Shown: in pieces, positions 23,140-33,299 of the stretch
Position numbering within the stretch: the first letter of the stretch is position 1
How the letters are laid out: each line of letters starts with the position of its first letter
DNA from: Aptenodytes patagonicus
Lineage: Eukaryota; Chordata; Aves; Sphenisciformes; Spheniscidae
NCBI RefSeq assembly: GCF_965638725.1
Contig: NC_134970.1
Location: forward strand, 5,647,001-5,711,000
DNA: 64,000 bases
Direction: 5' to 3'
Made by a program: the position numbers and the translations under genes
The notes under the pieces: generated by a model
Database searches by the model: none
The model's input: only the letters and a program-made list of their open reading frames with translations
Told to the model about the DNA's origin: nothing

Positions 23140-24098
23140 AAAGATAAAAGTCCCTTTTCCCATTCAGAGTATCATTGTTCTGTTTCTTTAAATGCCTTTT
23201 TGGCCCATTGGGGCCAGTTTGGAACAGGTTACAGTAAGTAGCGTGTTCGGCGAAACCCCATTCGGCTATAACAGGGCTGCGGGGGTGTACTGGTCCCAGT
23301 GACTGATATGTTTTTAATTCTTCAGTTAGAGTTTTCACCTCCTCTTTATGTTCTAATTTCCACTCCCAGGGTTTGCCTTCCCGTAAGAGTATAATGGATG
23401 GGAAATGATAGAAAATCCAGGTACGTGCTTCCTCCAATATCCTAAATTTCCCATTAATTGTTGTAACTCCTTCCTTGATTGGGGCATTTGCAGCTCTTCA
23501 GTTTTTCTTAAAGTATCTGGAGGAATCACTGCACTGCCTGCTATCCACCAAGTACCTAAGAATTTTACTTCTTTACTGGGTCCCTGACATTTTCCAGGTG
23601 GAATCTCAATTTCTGCTTTATTTAGTGCTTGCCATAGTGCCGCTGCCGCTTCCCCCACCTTCTCAGGGGAAGTTCCTCCAATCAGAATATCATCTATATA
23701 TTGGTCTGTAAAAGTTCAGCAAGTGCGGCATGAGCAATTGTAGGTGAGTGTTTATACCCCTGTGGGAGTCTGTTAAAGGTGTATTGTACTCCCTCCCAAG
23801 TGAAAGCAAACTTCTCTTTATCCTCCTCCTTCAAGGGAACCATAAAGAACATGTATTTTACATCTCGCGCCGCCATCCGTGGGTGTGCAGCTGCTTGCAG
23901 AGTAGCTGTTGAGCTTGCGATGTTTGGTACAGCAGCTGTTCGCGGGGCTGTATTGGCATTCAGGCGCCCATAATCGACTGTTAAACGCCACCTCCCGTCT
24001 GGTTTCCGAACTGGCCAGACAGGTGAGTTATATGGGGAGTGCGTTCTGGAGATAATTTGTCATTTTTCCAAATCAGCTATGACTTCAGAAATTCCGTT
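23140..24098 (-). pseudogene. Broken pol: reverse transcriptase, no integrase
   Basis: The RT palm is recognisable from FFMVPL, FAFTWEGVQYTFNRLPQGYKHSP (read in parts) and the YIDD active site at 23689-23700. A frameshift lies just before YIDD, since the upstream frame stops at 23694. The thumb/connection region follows to about 23353, and another fragment runs to 23140. Coding-like sequence then passes almost directly into env, so most of RNase H and all of integrase appear deleted. The QGYKHSP and YIDD variants are typical of class III-related elements. Confidence 0.85.
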
Positions 24099-24614
24099 TC
24101 ATGCTGCAGCAGAAATCGTACGTTGCGGTACATCAGTAATTTTTGACTCGGGGAGGGCAGGGGCTGCGCGAAGTGCGCGCACTGCGGCCTCCTGATTTCT
24201 ACCGGGGTTGGGATCGGTGTTTGAGCCGAAGGACCATGCGCTGCCATTCGACAGGCGCCAGGTTCGGCCGTTTAAAACATCAAGACCTAAAATATTTTCA
24301 TGATGATCTTTAATTGCAAAGTGAGTAGTTGACATACGCTTCTCGCCCGGGAGCCATAAATTGACCTTGGCAGTTTGACACTCAACACTCGCCCCGTTCA
24401 CACCGGTAATCTTAACTCTTTGTTGTCCGGATCGCACGCCCAGCTTCTTGGCATCTTGTTGTGTCAATATTGAAATTTGTGCTCCTGTACCTATTAAAAA
24501 CTTCACCAATTGTCTCTGAGGGCCAACTGGAATTAAAATGTACGGGCCATCATCGCTTACCCACTGATAAGCCTCCACTCTCCAGACAGGCAGGCCCAAT
24601 TGCTTTCTGGACAT
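24099..24614 (-). pseudogene. Retroviral protease with lost catalytic Asp
   Basis: A 171-codon open frame has the retropepsin pattern: FLIGTGAQISIL in place of the usual DTGAQ/DSGA active site, then a flap region and the ILGLDVL motif. The catalytic Asp codon reads GGT (Gly) at 24489-24491, a single A-to-G change, so the enzyme would be inactive. It may continue into pol without a stop, since the frame stays open up to the RT region. Confidence 0.85.
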
Positions 24615-24633
24615 TACTTGTTTTTTTGACTTA

Positions 24634-24725
24634 CAGAATCATAGAATCATTAAGGTTGGAAGAGACCTCTAAGATCATCGAGTCCAACCGTCAACGTCCT
24701 GCATGTCCAACTTCATGTCCTGCAA
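24634..24725 (-). mobile_element. CR1 3'-end fragment nested in the provirus
   Basis: The plus strand reads CAGAATCATAGAATCAT, then AAGGTTGGAAGAGACCTC, the reverse of the CR1 3' tail, so the copy points to minus. It is about 90 bp, heavily 5'-truncated, and lies between gag and pro. It must have inserted after the retrovirus. Confidence 0.85.
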
Positions 24726-24815
24726 TTCCTCCCTAAGGGGGAGGAAGGGGCTGTCACCTTTTCTGGGGACTGGCACTGGAGGAGTTGAAATATGCTCCTT
24801 TCTTTCAGTGTTATC

Positions 24816-26212
24816 TCATTTCTGGAACGCTTCAATCAGACTCAAGATAACGCCAGTAGGCTGACCTTGAATCGCAGCTCTGGGAATGCCTAGGGCTAAT
24901 GCATTCCTCCACAATTCATTTCCCTGTTCTCGAGAGTCTGTTTGCGGGTTTTTAAATTTGTTTCTAGTTTTTGTTCCCTGTTTCACATGTCTTATTTTGT
25001 GATCTCCTCCCCAGAGCTTCGTATTTTGTTTTTCAGCGGGTGCATTGTCCCAGCCCATTTCACAGCTGTAGTTACCAATGCCATGCATTAATTCTGCCCA
25101 TGTAGGGAGTTGCTTGCGGGTATTTTGATCATCATCACGTAGTCTCTCATTGGATTCTGTGTCTTTCTTGATTTTATCTCATTTTGCAACTAGATGGGGT
25201 TTAAGAATTGCCGGGGCTCCTCTGATCAGTGGTTTTAGCATTGCAAAATCGACTGTAGCAGACAGTGGAACATCATGGGGTCCTCGTTCGTGCATGGCTT
25301 GTATGCAAGCAGCTTTTGTGATGGCTGTAGAGAGCTCACTTAAATATTTGATGGGGATTATGGAGGGTTCACCTCGCTCCCTGGTGTCTATTCCTCCAGC
25401 CCAATAAGCTCCTCGGCTGGCGATAGAATGGGGTGTATTTGCCGGGTCAGGTCCTAAATTTAAGAAAACTCCCGGACCCCAGTAGCCATTTGCTTCGTCC
25501 TCACTCAACATTATTTGGTCGCCCCCACTTAGGCATACTCGCCACAAGTATTCCGTTTCAGTTTCACCTGGTTTCCTGCTATCTCTCTCACAAATTTGTT
25601 AATTGCAACGGATCCCAGGGAACGGTTCGCGTAGTATGTCGTGGATGACCGCCCCGAGGCCCTACAGTTCTTTGTTTTAACAATGGGTTTGGTTTCATAT
25701 TCAGGAGGATTTGTGGAGAACAAAGGATCGTTGTCTTCTGGCTCGCTATCATTGGGATCACCCCAGATATCTCCATCCCAGTCTTCAGGGGTTACTATTA
25801 GTTTCCTAATCTGTATGATGTCAGGGGGGCGGGGAGCCTGCATAAGCTTCATCTCGACCCTTTCTCCCAACTTTTGTCTTTTCTCCTTTTCTTCCTGTAA
25901 CTGTTTCTGCAGCTGTTCAATTTTTAAAGACAGTAGCAACTCAGTTGCCTTCCTATCTTCTAGTTCTTTCTCTAGGTCCAGCTCCTTCCTATTTCTATTC
26001 TTCCTTTCTTGATCTGCAGCTTCTAAACAGGTACCTAGCATTTTGCAGAGAACTCCTTTTCCCTTTCCATCCTTTGTGCAGCCCCTAGCTACTTTTAGGT
26101 GCTCTTCAATGGCTTCCCAATTATGCCCATTGTCACGAGCCCATTCTTCTGAGAATTTGGGACTCGGACTCACTCCATGCCTCCGTAAATAATCGGTGAT
26201 ACTACTTGCCAT
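24816..26212 (-). pseudogene. Broken gag of the provirus
   Basis: The likely start is the ATG at 26212-26210, followed by MASSITDYLRRHGV. It overlaps the end of the primer site. An N-terminal domain is followed by a long coiled coil, Glu/Lys/Gln/Leu-rich, over about 25840-26010, and an acidic linker. The first frame ends at 25529. A frameshift near 25565 moves the capsid-like part (GPDPANTPHS and onward) to another frame that ends at 25179 in a TGA, probably from CGA. A third fragment ends at 24816. No CCHC zinc knuckle is visible. Confidence 0.78.
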
Positions 26213-26228
26213 CCTGCCAACTACACCA
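26211..26228 (-). other. Primer-binding site, tRNA-Ser-like
   Basis: Three bases inside the 5' LTR the minus strand reads TGGTGTAGTTGGCAGGAT. It matches the 3' end of vertebrate tRNA-Ser (complement TGGCGTAGTCGGCAGGAT, from general knowledge) at 16 of 18 positions. Both mismatches are C to T inside CpG, as expected from decay. Confidence 0.75.
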
Positions 26229-26231
26229 TTT

Positions 26232-26977
26232 TGTTGCAGATGGAAGCGAGCGAGACTGCACTTCACTCGTAAGAGAGAAGCAACAATACACTTGACTGAT
26301 AGAAAACAGTGAGTTAGAGTTCAATGGTAAATGCGACAGTGGTTTAACAAGATCCGATGGCAAGGTGCACTTGATTCCTTCCTGCATAGAGGACAGGGTC
26401 AGACAAAACTGTCAGGGAGACCCTCCCGGTGAGCCATGAGGTTCAGAAAGGACCCCCTTGCTTTCTAAACCCCTTCTCAGAGAGGAGTCTAGGTGCGGCT
26501 GGATCCAAACCTAGTCTCAGACTTGGTCAACGGTTTATGTCTAAAGGATTATAGATGCGCAATTAATCCTTTCTATCACTTAGCTAAGATTTCAAAGTTT
26601 AGCATGCTATTAGCCACTTACCAAGGATCTGCTGCAGCAAGGAATCTCTCAACCTCGAGGAGTAACCTTGAGAGGCGTCCCTACTCAAGGGGAGATCCCG
26701 CCGTGCAGGAGAGCTCAAAGGGCTCTTGGGCTGCTCACTATTTATAGGGGCAAGATGACTGACTCATAGTCATATCTGCATACTGATAACTGTGGTTAGG
26801 TGGGCCTATTTCTCACAATAACCCTTGGTTATTGTGGTGTTATCTGGCTCCCCAATCCACTTTGAACGGACACAGCTATCACTATCAGCATCCATTAACG
26901 ACCGCCCCTGGTAGTTATTGCTTGAGGAGGGTTACAGGAGACAAAGGTCAGGCTGGGCAGGGGAGCACACCGTCACA
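26232..26977 (-). repeat. 5' LTR of the provirus
   Basis: A 746-bp partner of the repeat at 20636-21381, with TATA box at 26738-26747 on the minus strand. About 13 scattered differences from the 3' LTR are visible, plus four clustered in the last nine bases of U5 (26232-26240). Confidence 0.92.
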
Positions 26978-26982
26978 ACTAT

Positions 26983-28840
26983 CCCTATTCAAATGGGATT
27001 TAAGATCCCCAAAAGAAAATTCTCATATAGGGATTGGACATCCAAATCCACTAAATTTGTCTGCAAATCTCAGCCACAAACAGAAGCATATTTTGAACTA
27101 TCCAGTGCATCCCACCTGCTCTAACACGGCATGGTGCTTGATCATAAGAAGTTAGTAAAACTTTGGGAACAAAAAATAGCCTACAAGGCACACCTAAAAC
27201 AAAATGGTCACAGCAGAGAGCCTTCCTGCTCCAAACCTGCAGAGATGTGCTAAGATATAAGTATTTAATGACTCATCATTCAAATTAGCTGTCTTTTGCT
27301 TTATTAATCCCCCACCTTTTCAAGCAAGCACACCTGATGCTGTCTCTGCATGAGCTTGGAGCTAATGGCAAAAGGAGGCTCTGCCAGAGGCAACCGATAG
27401 AGGCAAAGTTTGGCATCTCTTGGCTCTCAAGGAGCTTGTTTCCCCCCTAGGGAAGCAAGCTGGAAAACTCAGCTGCACACAGTTCAAACCAGCTGCAATA
27501 GATCCTGTCTTCAGCCTGAAATGCCTCCTTTAAAGGTGGGTCATGGGAATCACCTGGGGTCTGGGGAGGGTGGGACATGCGGATAGAAAGGGGGTTGTGG
27601 CCCTGCCTGTGCTGGTGACATTGCTGCCACAGTGTGCTCTTCAGTCCATCTCAGTGTCTGTCTGCAGGTTGGGTTGCAAGTTGCTCTTTCTCTCTCTAAA
27701 ACATGAACTGGGGCCAAAGGCAGCAGCGGGGTCAAAAATGCTCTTCTGTGGCTGGCATGGCCCTAAAGGGAGTAAAACCACATTGGTCAGTTTGACAGAC
27801 ACGTCCGGCAGTTCTTGTGAGACAAACTGGATTCAAATACCTTATCAGGGCTGCTTCCCTCCCTCCTGTTGTCTACAAGGTAATGGGATAAGCAAGTTTT
27901 GAAATCCTTAAAATATTGGCCCCATACCACTGTCCTGTTGCTTGTCCTGGTCTGCATTGAACTCAGAAAAGTGAATCCTGAGGTGGATGGGATGAGAGTT
28001 TGGAGCCAACCCAAGTCAGCAGGAGCTTTCTCTAAAGCTAGATCCCACTGCACATCTAGTGGGAAGGGGAGTCCTGGGGCCTGACCCATGCAACCGAGCT
28101 AAATGAAAACAAATGTGTCCAATCCTGTCTGTGTCTCTGGCTGTTGGCTGCAAGTGCTTTACACCAGACTCTACTTCTAGTCTAGATACTAAGGGGGGTG
28201 AATCTCATTGTGCAACTGTCCTGGTGGGCACATGGATAAAAATGCAAATGCTTGTGGTTAACCAGCTAATTCAGCCTGAGCCTTGCTGGTGTGCAGGCTC
28301 TACCGCAGCAGTAGTCCTTTGGAGATATTCTGACTTATTCAGAAAAACAGGTGTGAGTTCGCAGGTTTATACCCTTGCTTATTTGGTAACATCAACAGTA
28401 TTGTAAGTATTGTGCAGATAAACAGTAAAATAGCCTTTTCTTGGCCTAGACCATGAGGGCTTTTCCTTCCTAGACCTGAAAAAATCCAACGTGCTTCTCC
28501 CCTGGAGACTGAGAGCCCTGATTTAGCTCTTGGTTGCTCTCTGGCCTGACAGATGAGTCTTGATTCCTTCCACAGATGACCTTAGGTTGGTGCAAAATGT
28601 TGCAGCCCAGCTGCAAACCAGAGTCCAAGAGACTCCTTACAGCACAGAGCCTGCCCAACCTCCAAAGGAACCTGGTTCCTACTATGTTGCTTTTAAAAGC
28701 TCCATGTAGTTCAGACTGATGAAGCCTTTAAAAAAGCAAGCATGGAAGCAAACTGTACAGCCTAACACTGCATCCTGCATTTCTATTGTGGGTCTCTTCC
28801 CACAGGTAGGGTTGTTTTGTTTTCAATGGAAATGTCGTCT
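26983..28840. other. Gene-less stretch right of the provirus
   Basis: I find no exon, repeat or RNA here that I can support. It may be the 3' flank of the minus-strand patatin gene. Confidence 0.4.
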
Positions 28841-28845
28841 TTGCT

Positions 28846-28873
28846 TTTATTTTATGTTTTCCAAGCTTTTATT
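28846..28873 (-). terminator. Poly(A) signal candidates for the second patatin gene
   Basis: Two minus-strand AATAAA hexamers lie at 28846-28851 and 28868-28873, about 900 bp after the last recognisable exon. They are the nearest good signals in the right orientation. A terminal exon between 28880 and 29723 was not recognised. Confidence 0.35.
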
Positions 28874-29723
28874 TTTAGATCTGGAATGCTAATGGTCCTG
28901 TTCTTTCCCCTTTATATTCCTCATTTGGTGTGGTCCTCGTAGATAGAGCAGAACAATATTTGGGTCTTTTTTCATTATTTCTTTAATTTATGTGGCAACA
29001 TTTTAAACCATCATCATGTTGGGAAAGCGGTGTAATTTTGCCTAAGTTGACAAATTCTGAAATGTTGAAGGACTCAGAAAGAAAAAGAAAATAACTAATA
29101 AAATTAAAAGAAACGTTGCACTCCAGCACATTCTTCTTTGTATTCCGCTAGTAACAATAAGACAAACTGGAATCCGAAATGCTGAGGGTTCACTGCTTTT
29201 CCATGTCAAAACTGAACTGGGAGAGGGCATTATTTTGCATAGGATTGCAGAAAACTACAAGTTTTGGATTTAAACCTGCCTTATGTTGCTTAAAAATGAT
29301 ACAGGTAGAGGTCTACCTGCAGCTCTAATAAGCTTTTCTTGCACTTAAGTATTTACACATGGCTGCACACCAGAGTAACTAAGTAGAAATTTTGATTTGA
29401 CTGGCACAGCAAACCCAGCTCTAACCATTGAGACACTGCTCCTTCCCTCACCCTTAATGAAATGATGCGTGGGTGGAACCTCTTATTACCTTGCAAGGTG
29501 AGTAAATGGCTTTCTTCATAGAAAGAGCTACTTCTCCAAAGAGCCCTTCTGACCTGGCCACAGCCTAAGTTCTCAAACCTCACCCAAAACAAGTTCAGCA
29601 TGAGGCTTCACTAATAACCATTGACCCAAGAGGGAATTCTCTCTCATTCCTGACGTTCTCACCTACTGGAGCCTGCAAAAACCCAGACAGCTGCTTTTGG
29701 CAAGTGAGAGCCTTGGGCAAGTG

Positions 29724-32700
29724 TCACTTAGCTAATGAAAACTGATGGGGTAAAGGAAGTGCTGGTCCTCTACCTTTCTGATGGTGGAGAAGGTGGTGTG
29801 GGGCTTCCTCTTCCGCTTCATCTGCTGCCCGGATGGTCCCTGGATTCTCTTTGGTGACATCCTCAGGGTCTGTGGCTCCGGAGTGAAGTACTCTTGTTTC
29901 TGGCTTCCAGTGCAGGGTCTCTTCACCTTTTTGACATGATTCATTGGCCAATGAAAGCATAAAATCCTCATCAAGGTAATTTATACCAAATACACCTGGT
30001 GGGAAGAGAACCCAGCTCTCACTGCTTGTTGCTCAACTACCAGGTTTCCAGCAATGTGAGGCATGACCGGGGTTGACTGGAAGATAGGGGGACTGATGAC
30101 CACAGTGCATGGCTAATCTGAGTTGGGTTTTCAGGCCAGGCATCATTGAACATTGCTGCTTTGTGCATAGCGGGTTATCAGTCTAACACCACACAGGGCA
30201 CCCGAGCCTACACTTCTCCTGTCTAGGTCCTGGGGACCTGTGTTCCCTGGAAAGCTCTACCATGCCCAGTGTGGCAGACAAGAGGGGACCTAACATCATC
30301 AGAGGGGAAGAGGTGAACAGGGAGCTTCAGGGGAGGCCACAGAGAGGATGGGACTCAAGTAATCCCTGGCAATGCCAGGGATGCAGCAATCTCCCTGCCC
30401 CGGTCACTCTAGATGCACTGGCAGCATCTCTTACCTTCTGTCAGCAAAACAATGTTGTAAAAGAAGCACCCGACCTACCTGCTTCTCACTCCCAATCACT
30501 TACTCAGTCTTTTTAAGAAGGAGACTGTGTCCTGGTAGCCATGGGTATAAAACTGGTCCAGAACCTGCAGGGGGGAGGTGGCAGTCAGGGCAGATAGGCC
30601 AGCTATAGTGGCCTCGTGGCTTTGAGTACCTGTAGAAGCAGCTCACTTGACGCTGGGGAAGCTGAAAAACATACTGCAAGCGGGTAATGTTTCTTTTTGA
30701 TATATATAAAATACAGTCAGAGAGTTGGAAAGTGAAGAAGGCAGCTGGGCTATCTTTGGGACAGATGTCATATTCGCCGGCGAAACCAGACACGGTGATC
30801 GTGGTCCGGGACACGAAGTTGGCCTGCCACATGCTGAGTTCCCCGTCAATGTAACGCTAGGAGACAAAACAAGGAACCTTGAGCCTTCCTCTTTTCAGAG
30901 AGGAGTGCTGCGTCACATGTGTATGCATTTGGGGTTTCTTCTCCACCCAGGCCCAAACTAGACTGAGGTACTGGGGCTACAGAGATCCCCTTCCAGGGAA
31001 CAGCCTTGACCATTGTCCCATGTGCTCCAGGTCTACACCCACCACCTCCTCCCTTCCAGCCGAAAAATTACTCTTTAATGAAAGTGGGGGAAAGTGCAGC
31101 ACCCCATGGACAGGGTGAGGATGGACACTTTTGTGAGAAGGTTGGTTCTGTCTGCAGTGAGGTCAGATTGTGGGGCACCTGGGTTCAGTTCTTCCCTCTG
31201 CAGACACTGTGTGAACACAGCACCAAGCAACTTTGATGGCAAACATGGGTATAAACATGCTTAATACCACCACTGGAGAAAGGACACAGGCTAGATGGGC
31301 CCTTGGCCTGACCCGGGATATGGTCTCCAGACCACAAGGCTACTCACCACCCCACGGTACATAGGAAGTGAAAATCCAAAGTACAAAGGGACGAAGCAGC
31401 TGCACGTCACAGCCTGTGGATGAGATGGAAAGCACAGAGGTGAGCAAAGAGCCACAAAAACCTGTTGCCTTTGGGAATGGTGGCTCATCTGTGAATACCA
31501 AAATGGGGACCCATGGCTGGGTTATTGGGCACCACTGACTAGTGTGGACCAGACCATGTCTGATATCCACAGTCAGGGTTGGAGAAGTAGGAAGGTAACC
31601 TGTGAAATGCCTCATTTTGCTCCCCGCATACTCAGGCCCTGTAGATAATTCAGCCAGAAATCAAAAGGGCTGATTTTTTATTATTTTCAGCTTGTGACCC
31701 TGTCTGGCTTCAGAGGGTGGCAAGGACAGAAATCGTGGCATGGACTACCGCGAGGCCCCAGGCTTCCCCCACGGATGCCGTGGGGCACAGACAGGCAGTA
31801 AATCTCAGGCAGCTCCTCCCCTCGCAGGGTGGCTGTGGCTGCTCTCACCTGAATGAGGTCCTCCCTCGAGGCAAAGTCTGAAACCACCACGCTTCTCCAG
31901 TCATGCAAACGGGTGAGGATAACATGCAGCTTTCCAGATACCAGCTGGTGGGCATTCGTAGGCAGGTATTTGTTTAAGATATCCTTTAAGATTTTAATGA
32001 CTTTTCCTCCAAGGAAACGCCACCAGAGAGAGGGTTTCGCAATACTGAGGAAGGACAGCATGATCTCATCTAAAGCAAAGCAAAGCAATCATTCCACATC
32101 CCTTATATTATTATTTATGTACTTTCTTGGCTGCATTTCCACCTGGTAAAGGGGCATTTTACCATGCTGGTAAATGCTCATAAAGAGCCATTATTTTCAT
32201 TAGGGCTGAAGCTCTCATGAGTGGACCCAGATTTTCCAAGGACCTTCAATATTGCAGGAAGCAGAAGTATTTAGTTTTCTTTTCCTATTTCTCTCCATTT
32301 CCTCCACAAGACATCTTAAAAATTTTTGGAGATGATACAGGAGAAAATTGACAGGAAGCCTTTGCGTTAACATTTCCTCCTGTTGGCTCTGCATCTATGC
32401 CCCCTAATGTATTTCTCAGCTCTGTGACTATAACTTTCTTTTCATTTCATGCAACAGCAACACTGATCCTCTCCATATTCAATATTTTCTTTCCCCTCTG
32501 TGTTTTGGGAATCTACCAACAACCCCAAATGCCTAGGGAGGGCACTTCTGTTTCTTATATTAGATATGCTTACCATTAATTCAAATTAATAAGATGCAAT
32601 GACTTACTTAATAACTATATCTAGTCTATTTTCTCTGTGCTCGTTAATTTACCCATGTTTTCCACTCTTAAAGAAGTCAATGAAGTAAAATTCTGAGGAA

Positions 32701-33004
32701 TTAACCACTGATTAAGGGTAATAAAAAAAAAAGATATTTTGCAACTCCAAAATTTCCAGACGTTCGATCTCTTTAGACACAGAATAAACGGAAGTGCATA
32801 GCCCTTACCTACATCACACTCACACAACGCCAGTGTAGCTACAACCGATCCTGACGATGCCCCATAGATCCTGGATGCAGATTTCAGTATGTCAGGCGAC
32901 AATTCCCGCAAGGCAGCTAAGACTCCAGCTTCATACATTATCAAGAAACTGCAGCCTCTAAACAGTATAGAGAAAGGTCTTCTCTCATTTCCATTTATCT
33001 TCAT
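29724..33004 (-). CDS. PNPLA1-like patatin paralogue, altered active-site loops
   Basis: Exons on the minus strand: 33004-32809, 32069-31849, 31413-31348, 30856-30647, 30564-30504 and 29995-29774, with GT-AG borders and the same phases as PNPLA1 at 10747. Exons 3 (66 bp) and 5 (61 bp) have equal lengths in both genes. If exon 6 reads through its donor-like GTAGAGG, the protein ends at 29724 with 341 residues; otherwise more exons follow. The nucleophile motif GASSG (Ser50) and Asp165 are kept, but the oxyanion loop reads RGCSF instead of SGSGF, and DGG is DGE. Shared segments include YDICPKDSPA and a GYQDTVSFL helix. It is probably a tandem duplicate turned to face PNPLA1. Lipase or transacylase activity may be reduced; this is inference. 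The start ATG is the first in frame after GAGGTG. Confidence 0.8.
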
Positions 33005-33261
33005 CACCTCTGCTAACACCAAGCACTCGAGCCACAAGAAAGCAGCTGCCCAGGACAGGCTCAGAGGTTTTTTCTACAGCCAGCCAACACTTAGCTGTGG
33101 CTGTTCCCAACCTGCTGCTGTTTCTGACCACACTCTTGCCGTCTTATATCTCTGTTTGACATAGGTCTCTAAGCCAAACGTCCAGCGAAACAACAGCAGT
33201 GGGCAGAAGTGGATGACGTGATGTCTTAATACCTAAGGCCACTCATTAAAATAAAATGATT

Positions 33262-33273
33262 ACATTGCAATGT
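33262..33273. promoter_or_regulatory. C/EBP-type palindrome upstream of the second patatin gene
   Basis: ACATTGCAATGT is a perfect 12-bp palindrome containing the C/EBP consensus ATTGCAAT, about 260 bp upstream of the ATG at 33004. A CRE-like GATGACGTGATG lies near 33213. C/EBP factors control barrier and lipid genes in skin, so a role in promoter control is plausible but unproven. Confidence 0.45.
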
Positions 33274-33299
33274 TTCTAAGGTGCGTACTTAGCTGCTGA

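Larger units (their letters stand above)
20631..26982 (-). mobile_element. Endogenous retrovirus, two LTRs, minus strand
   Basis: A provirus lies between 5-bp target duplications, ACTAT at 20631-20635 and again at 26978-26982. Read on the minus strand the order is 5' LTR (26232-26977), tRNA-Ser-type primer site, gag, a nested CR1, pro, RT, an env remnant, purine tract and 3' LTR (20636-21381). The LTRs are the same length (746 bp) and differ at about 17 positions by eye, roughly 2%, so the insertion is fairly young. All genes carry stops, frameshifts or active-site changes, and RNase H/integrase are largely missing. RT sequence character and the Ser primer site suggest a class III (ERVL/ERV-S-like) element; this class is an inference. 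It sits antisense to PNPLA1 and in the same orientation as the second patatin gene. Confidence 0.93.

Noticed and set aside
20636-26977. Long direct repeat as a segmental duplication
   Set aside because: TG/CA ends, a 5-bp target duplication, a primer site and a purine tract show it is an LTR pair.
33005-33037. Extra N-terminal residues of the second patatin gene
   Set aside because: The longer frame begins at TTG. The ATG at 33004 aligns with the N-terminus expected for the family.
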